Assembly: GCA_947467345.1 (NCBI GenBank)
Contig: CANIHD010000013.1
Span: 21,305-85,304 of the forward strand
Length of the DNA: 64,000 nucleotides
Direction of reading: 5' to 3'
Origin: Alphaproteobacteria bacterium
GTDB taxonomy: Bacteria; Pseudomonadota; Alphaproteobacteria; Micropepsales; Micropepsaceae
In this document: positions 56,561-64,000 of the stretch, piece by piece
Position numbering within the stretch: position 1 is the stretch's first letter
Layout of the letters: each line of letters begins with the position of its first letter
The notes under the pieces: generated by a model
Told to the model about the DNA's origin: nothing
Databases searched by the model: none
Seen by the model: only the letters and a program-made list of their open reading frames with translations
Translations under genes and position numbers: made by a program

Positions 56561-56690
56561 TTTTTCCTCATAAATTCAGTATGTTAGTAATTTTATAAAA
56601 ACTGCCGTCGCGTCGCGCTTTGTTGGCGGACCCACAGCGGACCCCGTGGGACTCAATCGCACGTTTTTGTGCAACTGCTTGCAGGTTGCC
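56561..56690. other. Left end of the integrated element, AT-rich, with GCGGACCC repeats
   Basis: AT-rich sequence starts right after the tRNA. GCGGACCC occurs twice in direct orientation (56626-56633 and 56637-56644), and related GCGGAC motifs recur at 57592-57597 across the IS6 insertion. These may be integrase arm-type sites. GCAC/GTGC hairpin sequence lies near 56658. No gene is present. Confidence 0.45.
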
Positions 56691-57509
56691 GGAATTGTCA
56701 GGTTAACTTGCTCAGCCGCACGAAATCTCTGATCTAAAGATTCACGCATTTGCAGCGGACGCGGCGGCCCACCCGTCCATGGCGGTTGCCCGGAAGGTGC
56801 GGAGTGTGCATCGGGAGATCAGGTGACGCTGGACGTTGAAGAGATTGTAGATGGAACCGTGGATGGAGACGAAACGCTGGGCCTGGCCCTGAGATTTAAA
56901 GCGCTGCATCTTCCTCTCTCGTCGGCGCACGGATAGATGCGAATTCTCGGCGCGGTTGTTGTCGCGTAATCGCCCAGGTCGGTGACGCCGGCGACACTTC
57001 AATGTTTCGAGTGCGGCACCATAAGAGAGCAGGCCATCGGTCACGAAGTGATCGGGAACGTAGCCCTGTTTCTTCAGTAATTTCCGCAGCAATCGCAGCG
57101 CTGCATGTTTGTTGCGACGTTTCTGAACCAGAACGTCGAGTACCTCGCCTTCGTCGTCGACCGCACGCCACATGAACATGCGTTTGCCGTTGATGCGGAT
57201 GACCATTTCGTCGAGATGCCAGACTGAACCGGGGCGGGGCCGCGATCGCCGAATGTTGGCTGCGATGGCCCGACCAAATTTCTCTGCCCAACATCGAACC
57301 GTTTCGTAGGAAACGTCCATCCCGCGTTCGGCGAGAAGATCCTCTACATCCCTCAGACTGAGGGTGAATCGGAAATACAGCCAAACCGCCTGACGGATGA
57401 CATCAGGCGGAAATCGGTGCCGTTTGAACGAAATCCCAGCCATTCGCCCCTCCGTTTCCCCTCACCATCGAGGAATCCAGAGACAAGTTAGCGTTAGACT
57501 GACAGCACC
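56691..57509 (-). mobile_element. IS6-family insertion sequence
   Basis: About 819 bp, the usual IS6 size. Its ends read GGAATTGTCAG (left) and the complement of GGTGCTGTCAG (right), eight of eleven bases matching. One transposase gene fills it. Direct target repeats of 8 bp could not be confirmed, so the exact ends are approximate. It sits between the tRNA and the integrase control region of the integrated element, and may have landed after integration. Confidence 0.75.
56742..57443 (-). CDS. IS6-family transposase
   Basis: The 233-residue protein has an N-terminal HTH-like part (FSLRDVEDLLAERGMDVSYETVRCWA type) and a DDE domain. The three acids are in VWHLDEMVIRI (first Asp), FVTDGLLSY (second Asp) and DNNRAENSHL (Glu). 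Length and motif spacing match IS6/IS26 transposases, which form cointegrates. It looks complete and could be active. Confidence 0.9.
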   Translation of the reverse strand: MAGISFKRHRFPPDVIRQAVWLYFRFTLSLRDVEDLLAERGMDVSYETVRCWAEKFGRAIAANIRRSRPRPGSVWHLDEMVIRINGKRMFMWRAVDDEGEVLDVLVQKRRNKHAALRLLRKLLKKQGYVPDHFVTDGLLSYGAALETLKCRRRHRPGRLRDNNRAENSHLSVRRRERKMQRFKSQGQAQRFVSIHGSIYNLFNVQRHLISRCTLRTFRATAMDGWAAASAANA

Positions 57510-57523
57510 AGCGCGATTAGTGC

Positions 57524-57610
57524 CTTGGGGGTAGGCTTGGGGGTAGAAACCTAAATTATGATATAAGTAATTGATATTGTTGGGTTCAGTGGCGGACAGG
57601 GAGTCCGCCA
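57524..57610. promoter_or_regulatory. Probable integrase arm-type sites and a GGCGGAC palindrome
   Basis: CTTGGGGGTAG occurs twice in tandem (57524-57534 and 57536-57546). A similar TTGGGTAG/TTGGGTAT pair lies just before the integrase start (57723-57742). TGGCGGAC and GTCCGCCA (57590-57597 and 57603-57610) form a perfect 8-bp stem with five bases between. Repeated GGGGGTA-type motifs are common upstream of P4-type integrases. Binding is inferred. Confidence 0.4.
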
Positions 57611-57740
57611 TAGACTGATACCAGCCAGCGCCAACAAGTATCAGAAGTCTAATATTTACGCGGTCTATCGTTGATTCTCTGGATGCAACGCGTCTCAGCG
57701 CGTATCATTGAATCTCATCCTTTTGGGTAGGTTCTTGGGT

Positions 57741-59045
57741 ATGCCGAAATTCGCGAAGGAACTATCAGCGCTTGCCGTAAAGCGCCTTAAGAGTCCCGGG
57801 ATGCACTTCGTGGGCGGCGTCGCTGGGCTGATATTGCAAGTAAAACCCGCTGTAGACGGCGACAAACCTCCGCGACGATCCTGGATCTTACGCACCCGCC
57901 TTGGTGTTGAGCGTTTGCACATTGGACTTGGCCCCTATCCCGGGGTGAGCCTTGCTGAAGCTCGGGAACAGGCCAGGAAGCTCCTCGTTCGATGCAGGGA
58001 GGGTGTGAACCCAATCAAGGAACGCAAGGCCGAGCGCAGCGCACTGATAGCCTCATCGACTAAGGCGAAGACGTTTCGAGAGTGCGCTGAAGCATACCTG
58101 TCGATGCATTCGACCAAGTTCTCCAACGAAAAACACCGCAAACAATGGCGCTCAACGCTCGAGACCTACGCTTACCCGTTCTTGGGTAACATGCTGGTTT
58201 CCGACATAACCAAGCAGGACCTACTCGACGTGCTGCTTCAAGATGTAAAGGATCCCGCTACTGGCTTGTCGGCGGGAAAGTTGTGGCACGTGAAAACCGA
58301 AACAGCCGCAAGGGTTCAAGGTCGGATCAAAGTTGTGCTCGATTACGCAATCGTCAACGAATACCGCCCTAGCCTGAACCCGGCAATGTGGAAAGGGTAC
58401 CTGCAGACGCTGCTGCCGACACCGGCGAAGATCAAAACGGTCAGGCATCAGCCCGCCGTTCCTTATGACCAGATGCCGGGGTTTATGTCTTGCCTGCGCA
58501 AGAATGACAGCATCAGTGCTATGGCGCTCGAGTTCCTCGTACTGACTGCCGTACGCTCGGGGTCCGTTCGACAAGCCACGTGGGACGAGATTGATTTCAA
58601 GCGTAAGCTGTGGGTGATACCTGCCGCCCATACCAAGATGCGGGAGGAGCACCGGGTACCACTCCCCCCCCGAGCAATAGCACTTCTTAAAACCCTGCCG
58701 AGATTTGCCAAGTGCCCGTACGTGTTCCCTGGACCGAAACTAAAGCCGCTCTCAGATATGGCGCTGTCGCAGCTCATGCGCGGCATGCGGGAGCGTGGGG
58801 AGCTCAAAGTGGATGCCGTGCCACACGGCTTCAGATCGACCTTCCGAGACTGGGCTGCGGATCAAACGGGCTACTCCGACGAAATTAGGAAAGCAGCGTC
58901 GGGTCATGCTGTGGGTGACGCGGTGAAGGAGGCCTACCAGCGCACCGACCTGCTCGAGAAGCGTCGCAGTTTGATGGACGAGTGGGCGGACTTTTTTGAG
59001 CGAGAAGATCAAGAACAAACGCAGCATTCAAGGGTAGCGCAATGA
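57741..59045 (+). CDS. int: Tyrosine integrase of P4 type
   Basis: The 434-residue recombinase has an N-terminal DUF4102-like arm-binding domain (KSPGMHFVGGVAGLILQVKP), a SAM-like core (AEAYLSMHSTKFSNEKHRKQW), and a C-terminal catalytic domain. The catalytic Arg is in TAVRSGSVRQATWDEID, HxxR in PHGFRSTFRDWA, the next His in ASGHAVGDAV and the nucleophile Tyr in EAYQRTDLLEKRRSLM. The ATG at 57741 is preferred over an upstream TTG. Its stop overlaps the next start (ATGA). It presumably recombines at the tRNA-Arg 3' end. Confidence 0.93.
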   Translation: MPKFAKELSALAVKRLKSPGMHFVGGVAGLILQVKPAVDGDKPPRRSWILRTRLGVERLHIGLGPYPGVSLAEAREQARKLLVRCREGVNPIKERKAERSALIASSTKAKTFRECAEAYLSMHSTKFSNEKHRKQWRSTLETYAYPFLGNMLVSDITKQDLLDVLLQDVKDPATGLSAGKLWHVKTETAARVQGRIKVVLDYAIVNEYRPSLNPAMWKGYLQTLLPTPAKIKTVRHQPAVPYDQMPGFMSCLRKNDSISAMALEFLVLTAVRSGSVRQATWDEIDFKRKLWVIPAAHTKMREEHRVPLPPRAIALLKTLPRFAKCPYVFPGPKLKPLSDMALSQLMRGMRERGELKVDAVPHGFRSTFRDWAADQTGYSDEIRKAASGHAVGDAVKEAYQRTDLLEKRRSLMDEWADFFEREDQEQTQHSRVAQ

Positions 59046-59716
59046 CCGCCGATAGCCCGCCGCCGTCCAAACCACCCAGTCGCGAGCCTTGGTACAGACG
59101 CGAATACGAGAGCACGCGCCGCCGAGTGTTGAATGAAGGCCCGGCAAGAAGCGCAAAGTTCAAGATCTACGAACTCGTCGGTGCGTTCCTTACGATGCGG
59201 CGGCGTGAAGCCGGTATCGACGCCCGAGTAAATCGGGCAGAGGCGCAAGAATACGAATTTCAAACCCACCAAAGCCTTCTTCATTGGATCCAGTGGAAGG
59301 ATCCCGATGTAGATCGCTTGCGCGAGACCCTTAGAGTGGTTGCGAAAGGCAACCCTGAATACGCACGCACGATAGATGAAGCACTAGAAACGTTTCTCGA
59401 AGATCAAAGACGGTCTTTCAGTAAGGCGCAGGCCGAACGGGCGGCGAACCCCAGAGAAAGGCCCTTCAATGATTACATCGACGCAGTTCTTAAGGAGTGC
59501 CCTAACATCTCCGAGAAAGGCCTGTTACGGCGAATTGAAAATGATGAGGGATTAGATAGCCACCCAGCAGATTATATCGAAGAGGTCCTGCCTAATATGA
59601 TTTGGGTTGTGGACCCGGCAACCGGAAAAAAAGAAAAAGTGGAAAGGGGGGGGATCCGCAGCCGCCTCTCTCGGAGAAAAGAATTTCTAAAACAGCAGTC
59701 CCGCCAGCCAGGCTAG
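59042..59716 (+). CDS. Uncharacterised protein coupled to the integrase
   Basis: This 224-residue hydrophilic, charged protein has no signal peptide or membrane helix. It is mostly helical in appearance, with segments such as ELVGAFLTMRRREAGIDARVNRA and RTIDEALETFLEDQRRSFSKAQAERAAN. The acidic/basic alternation suggests a DNA- or protein-binding role, but I do not recognise a family. Its start overlaps the integrase stop, so it may take part in excision or element control. Nothing more can be concluded. Confidence 0.65.
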   Translation: MTADSPPPSKPPSREPWYRREYESTRRRVLNEGPARSAKFKIYELVGAFLTMRRREAGIDARVNRAEAQEYEFQTHQSLLHWIQWKDPDVDRLRETLRVVAKGNPEYARTIDEALETFLEDQRRSFSKAQAERAANPRERPFNDYIDAVLKECPNISEKGLLRRIENDEGLDSHPADYIEEVLPNMIWVVDPATGKKEKVERGGIRSRLSRRKEFLKQQSRQPG

Positions 59717-59774
59717 CGAGAATCCCCTCTGCTTCCATCACCTCGTGATTCAACCAAGATCATGAGGTGCCAAC

Positions 59775-60152
59775 GTGTCGAATACGAAACCACCGAAGTC
59801 CAGCGACTTGCCGGACGCGCCGTCCACCACTCTCGCAGAGCAGCTAGACGATAAGGTCGCTCCGATCTCCGACTCGCCTAAGCAGAAGGGAGCCAAGCGT
59901 CCCAAACCAGAACCACTGAGCTTCGACGACTTGCCGGACTCGGCGTTCATTAGGCTTGAAGAGCTGAGGTTGGAGAAGGTCGTGCCCTACTCCCGCTCGT
60001 CTATGTGGCGGAAGGTCAAGAGTTCCGAATTCCCAGCCCCAGTTAAGTTATCCAGCCAAATGACCGCATGGCGGGTCGGGGATGTAAGGCGCTGGCAGGC
60101 GACCCCGAAAAGCTTCCCGAAACTGCGCATCAAGCGGGGGGGCGGCCAATGA
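59775..60152 (+). CDS. AlpA-like regulator/excisionase
   Basis: The 125-residue protein has a Pro/Lys-rich disordered N-terminal half (about 1-60) and a C-terminal AlpA-type winged helix: LRLEKVVPYSRSSMWRKVKS, then FPAPVKLSSQMTAWRVGDVRRWQA. That pattern is the standard AlpA signature found in P4-like elements. It may regulate integrase or excision. The next gene overlaps its stop. Confidence 0.85.
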   Translation: MSNTKPPKSSDLPDAPSTTLAEQLDDKVAPISDSPKQKGAKRPKPEPLSFDDLPDSAFIRLEELRLEKVVPYSRSSMWRKVKSSEFPAPVKLSSQMTAWRVGDVRRWQATPKSFPKLRIKRGGGQ

Positions 60153-60418
60153 CTCACCCTCTTGAAAAATCCAACCGCAAGATGAAGGCCGCGCGGCACC
60201 TTTACCGCAAACATCCCGAAATGGAACTCCCGGCGAGGATGCTGCAGGCAGCTACCGCAGACCTCATAACTGAATCGCTTTGTACATGTGGCGGCTTCAG
60301 CGAAGCCAGCGCCAGGGCGACGGCTAAGGCGGTGTGTGGTGGGCGTGCCGGGCGGCTGTTCGTCGAACTCGCGTTTTCCGAAGCGGACGATGAGAAGGCG
60401 CGCGACCATGTTCGATAA
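60149..60418 (+). CDS. Small uncharacterised protein in the element
   Basis: This 89-residue protein overlaps the AlpA-like stop (ATGA) and the primase start, so it is translated within that operon. It begins MTHPLEKSNRKMKAARHLYRK, has a CTCGGFSEASARATAKAVCGG centre with three Cys, and ends in an acidic helix. There is no recognised domain. The overlap on both sides argues that it is a real gene rather than a chance frame. Confidence 0.55.
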   Translation: MTHPLEKSNRKMKAARHLYRKHPEMELPARMLQAATADLITESLCTCGGFSEASARATAKAVCGGRAGRLFVELAFSEADDEKARDHVR

Positions 60419-62876
60419 CGAACCCACCCCTCGGGTCACTGCCGAGAATCCAACGGCTCCCGCCGAAACACCGGCGGATCTAGAGCATCCCACCATCACG
60501 TTCCTGCGCGCGCTCGATCCGTCACCGACTGCCAGATTCAATGTCGCGACGTTCACCGACGTCCCCAAGAACAGCCAGAAACCCAACCCCGACAAGCTAG
60601 CGCGGCGCTATGCAGACCAGACGCTTTTGGATGTGGTTCGCCTACTACCAAAGCTGGAGCACGCGAACCAAAGGGGCGCCGGTATCTTCGGGACCGTCAA
60701 CCAGTGCAAGGGCAATCGGTCAAAGGCTAACGTCGTCAAAATTCGCGGCTGCCACGCCGATCTAGATGGCGTCTCGGCTGCACAACTGCAGGCGATCCGC
60801 GCGATTCTGCTGCCGACGATGGAAGTGGAAACAAGCTCGCCGCTTCGTTGCCATTGTTACTGGCTGCTGAATCCAAAAGAAGCCCTCGCACTGGAAACTG
60901 CAGAAGCGATCAACAAGAGCCTCGTTACCCTCGGCGCCGACAAAGCTGCAACAGACGCATCCCGCTTACTGCGGCTACCGGGCTTCAAACACATGAAGTA
61001 CCGAGAACTTGGACGCTGCCCAATCGTAACGGCGACTTTCAACGGTGTCTATTACACCGCCGATGATCTTGTTACCCATCTCTTGCAGGGCAGTCCGGTA
61101 AGCGCGAACGCGCCACAACCAAGCGCTGCGATTGGCGCACTATCTAGCATACCCCCTATGCCTCACTCAGGCGCAACAGACATTGCGACGCTCATCGACC
61201 GCATCGCAGATTACACCAAGAACAAATACCCATTGCTTTGGAACGGCGACTGGCAGGCAAAGGGCGCGACGACTAAGCCCGGCGGATTTGGGAGCCAGAG
61301 CGAAGCAGATCTTGCGCTCGCGGGATACATCGCGAGCGGCGTGGTGATGAACGAAACACTTTCCGAGGGGCAGCAGCAGCGTTTGGTGGAGGACGTTTTC
61401 TCCCGTTCGCGCTTGGCAGAGCGCGAGAAATGGACAGATCGCGCCGACTACAGAAATAGAACTATCACGAAAGCTCTGGAAGGCGCGCTAGCAGGTAAGG
61501 GCGCCGCCGCAGCGACCACGTCGGAAAGTTGCGGCGACATAAAGAATGGCCGCGTGTTTGCGAACATGTGGCGCGGAAAGCTGCTTTACATCGCAACTCG
61601 CGGAAGCTGGCTCTTATGGTCCGATGACCGGTGGAAGGCTTGCGAGAAAAGCGAAGAGCAGGCGTGCGCCAAGATCACATGCGATGAGATGTTGAGCGCC
61701 GCTGCAGAGGGGTACAAGACCGATCCAGACAAAGGAAAACGCCAACTCCTAGAAGCTATGGCAGCGTGCAAGCTGCCCAGGATTCAAGCGATGGTTAAGC
61801 TTGCGATTTCGGAACCGGGCATGTCGGTAACGGGTAAGGAGCTCGATGCGGACCCGATGCTAATCGGGGTCGAGAATGGAGTGGTCAATCTTAAAACCGG
61901 GCAGTTGCTACCTAACAACCCCGACATGCTGATCACCCGATTCTGTAACGCCAGATGGCACCACGAAGCACAATGTCCACGGTGGCTGCGGTTTCTTGAT
62001 GAGGTGTTCGAAGGCGATGCGGGCACCATCGACACCGTTCAGCGGCTACTTGGGTACACCCTGACTGGCCTCATAACTGAAGAAATCCTGATCCTCTGCT
62101 GCGGCTTCGGCAGCAACGGTAAATCCATCTTTTCCAACGTGGTGCATAGGACACTTGGCGGCTATGCGAAGACAGCGCCGCCTTCGCTTCTTGCAGCACG
62201 CCGCGCCGATGATAGTGCCCCTCGCATTGATCTCGCAGCCATCGCCGGGGCCCGCTACGTCTCCATCAACGAATTTCAGGCTGGCACCCGCCTCGATGAG
62301 CAAGTTGTAAAACAACTCGCCGGAAGGGAGCCGATAGCAGCGCGATTTCTCTACCAGGATCTTTTTGAATTTACGCCGACCCACACCGCTTGGCTTCGCA
62401 CAAACCACAAACCAATTGTCCTCGGTGATGATGACGGCATCTGGCGGCGCTTAGTGGTCGTACCGTTTCGACGGAAGTTCGAGGGCAACGAGAAGGACCC
62501 GCTTCTCGAGGAAAAATTACTTGCCGAGCGCGATGGAATCCTGAAGTGGATGCTTGAAGGCACACGCCTTTACTTAAAGGACGGCCTGCAGCTCAGCGCG
62601 AAGATGAAGGCTGAACAGGCTGCGTATCGAAAGGAAAGCGATCTCCTTGGCGAGTTTCTCGACGAGAAGACAACGCCGGACCCGAACGGGAAAGTCGAGC
62701 AGAAGCAGTGTTTTCTTGACTGGAGATTCTGGTGCGATGGGAACGGTGCGAAGCACGGATCGAAAAAGTCATTCACCCAGCGCATGGCGGAGCGTGGTTA
62801 CTCAATATACGAGAGTAACGGTAAGCGTTTCTATACTGGGCTGAGTCCGCTCCCAACGTCTTCACAGTGCGGGTAG
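60408..62876 (+). CDS. Primase-helicase replication protein of the integrated element
   Basis: The 822-residue protein has an N-terminal RepB/AEP-like primase region (about 60-270) with the acidic pair in GCHADLDGVSA, a His in CHCYWLLNPKE, and ASRLLRLPGFKHMK. A D5-type region follows, then an SF3 helicase with Walker A GFGSNGKS near residue 566, ITEEILILCCG before it, and ISINEFQAG-like motif B seen as VSINEFQAGTRL. LRTNHKPIVLGDDDGIWRR completes the SF3 pattern. This set drives autonomous replication of P4-like elements. The start overlaps the preceding gene. Confidence 0.88.
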   Translation: MFDNEPTPRVTAENPTAPAETPADLEHPTITFLRALDPSPTARFNVATFTDVPKNSQKPNPDKLARRYADQTLLDVVRLLPKLEHANQRGAGIFGTVNQCKGNRSKANVVKIRGCHADLDGVSAAQLQAIRAILLPTMEVETSSPLRCHCYWLLNPKEALALETAEAINKSLVTLGADKAATDASRLLRLPGFKHMKYRELGRCPIVTATFNGVYYTADDLVTHLLQGSPVSANAPQPSAAIGALSSIPPMPHSGATDIATLIDRIADYTKNKYPLLWNGDWQAKGATTKPGGFGSQSEADLALAGYIASGVVMNETLSEGQQQRLVEDVFSRSRLAEREKWTDRADYRNRTITKALEGALAGKGAAAATTSESCGDIKNGRVFANMWRGKLLYIATRGSWLLWSDDRWKACEKSEEQACAKITCDEMLSAAAEGYKTDPDKGKRQLLEAMAACKLPRIQAMVKLAISEPGMSVTGKELDADPMLIGVENGVVNLKTGQLLPNNPDMLITRFCNARWHHEAQCPRWLRFLDEVFEGDAGTIDTVQRLLGYTLTGLITEEILILCCGFGSNGKSIFSNVVHRTLGGYAKTAPPSLLAARRADDSAPRIDLAAIAGARYVSINEFQAGTRLDEQVVKQLAGREPIAARFLYQDLFEFTPTHTAWLRTNHKPIVLGDDDGIWRRLVVVPFRRKFEGNEKDPLLEEKLLAERDGILKWMLEGTRLYLKDGLQLSAKMKAEQAAYRKESDLLGEFLDEKTTPDPNGKVEQKQCFLDWRFWCDGNGAKHGSKKSFTQRMAERGYSIYESNGKRFYTGLSPLPTSSQCG

Positions 62877-62972
62877 TGCAGGATGTGAGGCATTTGCGTA
62901 AAGTCTCCCATATTTCTTCTTCATGAGGGACTTTACCGAAAACCACTTACATCCTGTACTTCCCGCACTGTG
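62863..62972. repeat. Large imperfect inverted repeat after the primase gene
   Basis: The outer arms (62863-62890 and 62946-62972) share CACAGTGCGGG and CAGGATGT with only a few mismatches. Inside, GTAAAGTC (62898-62905) pairs with GACTTTAC (62929-62936), and several further pairs extend toward an 11-nt T/C-rich loop. The structure covers the last 14 bp of the primase gene. No poly-T follows, so it is not a classic terminator. Candidate roles are a replication origin/control site or a structured RNA. Confidence 0.65.
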
Positions 62973-63004
62973 TCTATTCGCAACACAAATTGATTGGAAC
63001 TGAC

Positions 63005-63358
63005 ATGCCGTCCGTGAAGAACGAGAGTTTTTCTACTTTTTGCGATCCCTGCACAATTTCGGTTCTGGCGTTCCATCCAGAGGGACCGTCCATCGAACTG
63101 GTTATCACCTTGCTGCACGATGCCCCGAGGATTTTCGTCGTACCGAGCTACATGAGCGTACAAACCCTGCGGAGGCAGCTAGCAAGACACGGCGGTTTAG
63201 TTTCCCACGCCAAAGCAAAGCTAATCCACCGGATGCTGTTCGACTTCTGCCAATTCATCATCGCGAACCATGGGTGGACAAAACCGTTCCGCTTCGGTGA
63301 GGTCAGCGAGGAATCTAACAATGCCCCTCTGCCCGGGCACAGGCTAAGGCCTGAATAA
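63005..63358 (+). CDS. Uncharacterised protein in the element
   Basis: This 117-residue protein has no signal peptide. It starts MPSVKNESFSTFCDPCTISV with a Cys pair, continues with FHPEGPSIELVITLLHDAPR, and ends in HGWTKPFRFGEVSEESNN. There is no recognised domain. Codon use and placement in the element's plus-strand series make it plausible as a real gene. Four bases separate it from the next start. Confidence 0.5.
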   Translation: MPSVKNESFSTFCDPCTISVLAFHPEGPSIELVITLLHDAPRIFVVPSYMSVQTLRRQLARHGGLVSHAKAKLIHRMLFDFCQFIIANHGWTKPFRFGEVSEESNNAPLPGHRLRPE

Positions 63359-63361
63359 TCC

Positions 63362-63670
63362 ATGCCGCTCCCCAACGTCGCCTCGGGTAACACTCGACGG
63401 TGCCGTGCGCGGTGCAAAGCACGCGGTGACAGGTGCCGAAACCCGGCAGCTTACGGCCAGCCCACGTGCCGAATGCACGGCGCTAGAAAGCTGGGAACTA
63501 TCAAACGAGGCGCAGACCATTCGGGCTATAAAACCGGCGCAGAAACCATCGAAGCAAAGGCCCTACGAAGCCAAAGACTTTCGGAACTACGGGAGCTTGA
63601 GGCGGGACTTTTCTTACTCGGGGCAATGACGGGCCCACGCTGGGCCGGAAGGAAACCTGGAAAACGCTAG
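63362..63670 (+). CDS. Small Cys/His-rich protein of the HGG type found on integrated elements
   Basis: The 102-residue basic protein contains CKARGDRCRNPAAYGQPTCR followed by MHGARKLG. This Cys-x-Cys/HG motif is common in short proteins of phages and integrated elements. The Cys and His residues could bind zinc. The C-terminal part (about 60-102) is less typical. The coding frame ends right where an IS3-type remnant begins, so the original 3' end may have been altered. Confidence 0.6.
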   Translation: MPLPNVASGNTRRCRARCKARGDRCRNPAAYGQPTCRMHGARKLGTIKRGADHSGYKTGAETIEAKALRSQRLSELRELEAGLFLLGAMTGPRWAGRKPGKR

Positions 63671-63861
63671 CTTCTATTATGGGCTGCATTACAACACGAT
63701 CCGCCCCCACAGCAGCCTCGGCTACCGACCACCGGCCCCGGAAACCGCGACGCCGCCATTGCCGCCTTCCGGTTCCGCTACGCTCCACCTCCAGGCAGCA
63801 ATGGCCAAGGAGGAAGCAATGCACTAACATTCAAACCGGAACACCTAATGGGGGCCGATCA
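63671..63861 (+). mobile_element. IS3-family remnant: end of orfB and right terminus
   Basis: A plus-strand frame reads YYGLHYNTIRPHSSLGYRPP, the conserved end of IS3-type OrfB, followed by a Pro-rich tail and stop. The terminal GGGGGCCGATCA at 63850-63861 is the complement of TGATC-GCCCCC, close to the left ends at 16050 and 18622. The 5' part is missing. It may be the right half of the same IS type that scarred the flagellar region. Confidence 0.7.
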
Positions 63862-64000
63862 GTTTGGTGATCGACAGGCCGTGGTGACGGTCAATCATCG
63901 CTTTGCGCTCAGCAGGCCGGCCTTGTTGAGCGCTCCTCCCAAAAAATCATTCTCCAGCGTCAGTTCTCCGATCTTGGCGTGCAGCGTCTTTACGTCAACC
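63862..64000 (-). mobile_element. Second IS3-type (IS407-like) fragment, interrupted by the previous one
   Basis: The minus strand reads LHAKIGELTLENDFL and GLLSAKR, the end of an OrfA, with its stop at 63895-63897. OrfB starts with ATG at 63898 (MIDRHHGLSITK) and is cut at 63862 by the end of the plus-strand IS. The element continues past the window edge. So an IS3-type copy is inserted in, or joined to, another IS. Confidence 0.7.

Noticed and set aside
54594..56561. Longer ggt reading frame starting inside the tRNA region (MARPKRFELLTPRF)
   Set aside because: Those residues are the well-known translation of a tRNA gene on the opposite strand; the signal peptide begins at 56348.
62863..62972. 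Simple intrinsic terminator after the primase gene
   Set aside because: There is no T-run after either arm, and the structure is far longer than needed.

Overview
The window is a stretch of alphaproteobacterial chromosome with about 56 recognisable protein genes or gene remnants, two tRNAs, an SRP RNA, several repeat or hairpin elements and four insertion-sequence fragments. The class assignment rests on ctrA, chpT and a CheY-like regulator side by side, on EipA (DUF1134), DUF2336 and ExoD proteins, on perfect CtrA boxes (TTAA-N7-TTAA), on a ChvG/ChvI-like pair, and on the order rpmH-rnpA-yidD-yidC-engB-argB. I could not fix the order or genus; a Caulobacter/Rhizomicrobium-like lineage is a guess.

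Layout. 1-3209 (minus) is an envelope-sensing operon: lipoprotein, a broken OmpR-type regulator, an intact histidine kinase, and an OmpA-type lipoprotein cut by the window edge. 3673-11530 holds DoxX, an MFS carrier, a large FAD/Fe-S 2-hydroxyacid dehydrogenase, ExoD, EipA and a QmcA-NfeD pair. A REP-like repeat (11591-11760) is followed by cysQ and the cell-cycle locus chpT-RR-ctrA (12734-14638). 14921-18906 is a decay zone: fliI, a flagellin-like gene, a secreted-protein gene and a tadD-like gene are each cut at IS3-family fragments, while intact mnmA and tRNA-Met lie between the fragments. 19111-28348 carries a TAXI binding protein, two paralogous small secreted proteins, a GST, aminopeptidase-NlpC/P60, a 267-bp inverted-repeat mobile element, cytochrome c, kdsB, pheA, and a nudC-macrodomain pair.

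28446-46385 is mostly housekeeping: SRP RNA, dnaX-ybaB-recR, rmuC, def, fmt-truA, then (minus) the HAD-dapD-dapE-membrane protein-murI operon, argB, engB, yidC, yidD, rnpA and rpmH. A saccharopine-dehydrogenase-like gene in this block is frameshifted, and a DUF2336 gene shares a palindromic CtrA box with the divergent dap operon. 46673-56348 contains an orphan histidine kinase and a minus-strand operon of gamma-glutamyltransferase plus three tandem TPR-O-GlcNAc-transferase-like glycosyltransferases.

From tRNA-Arg (56484-56560) to the right edge lies an integrated element of P4/satellite type: an IS6 insertion, a tyrosine integrase, an AlpA-like regulator, a primase-helicase, a 110-nt imperfect hairpin just after the primase, unknown small proteins, and a nest of IS3-type fragments. 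Its right end is outside the window.

The most unusual items are the inverted-repeat element at 24098-24364, inserted at a TA shared by two convergent stop codons; the IS-associated loss of flagellar and pilus genes; the broken ChvI-like regulator beside an intact kinase; the palindromic CtrA box before the dap operon; and the hairpin and uncharacterised proteins of the integrated element.
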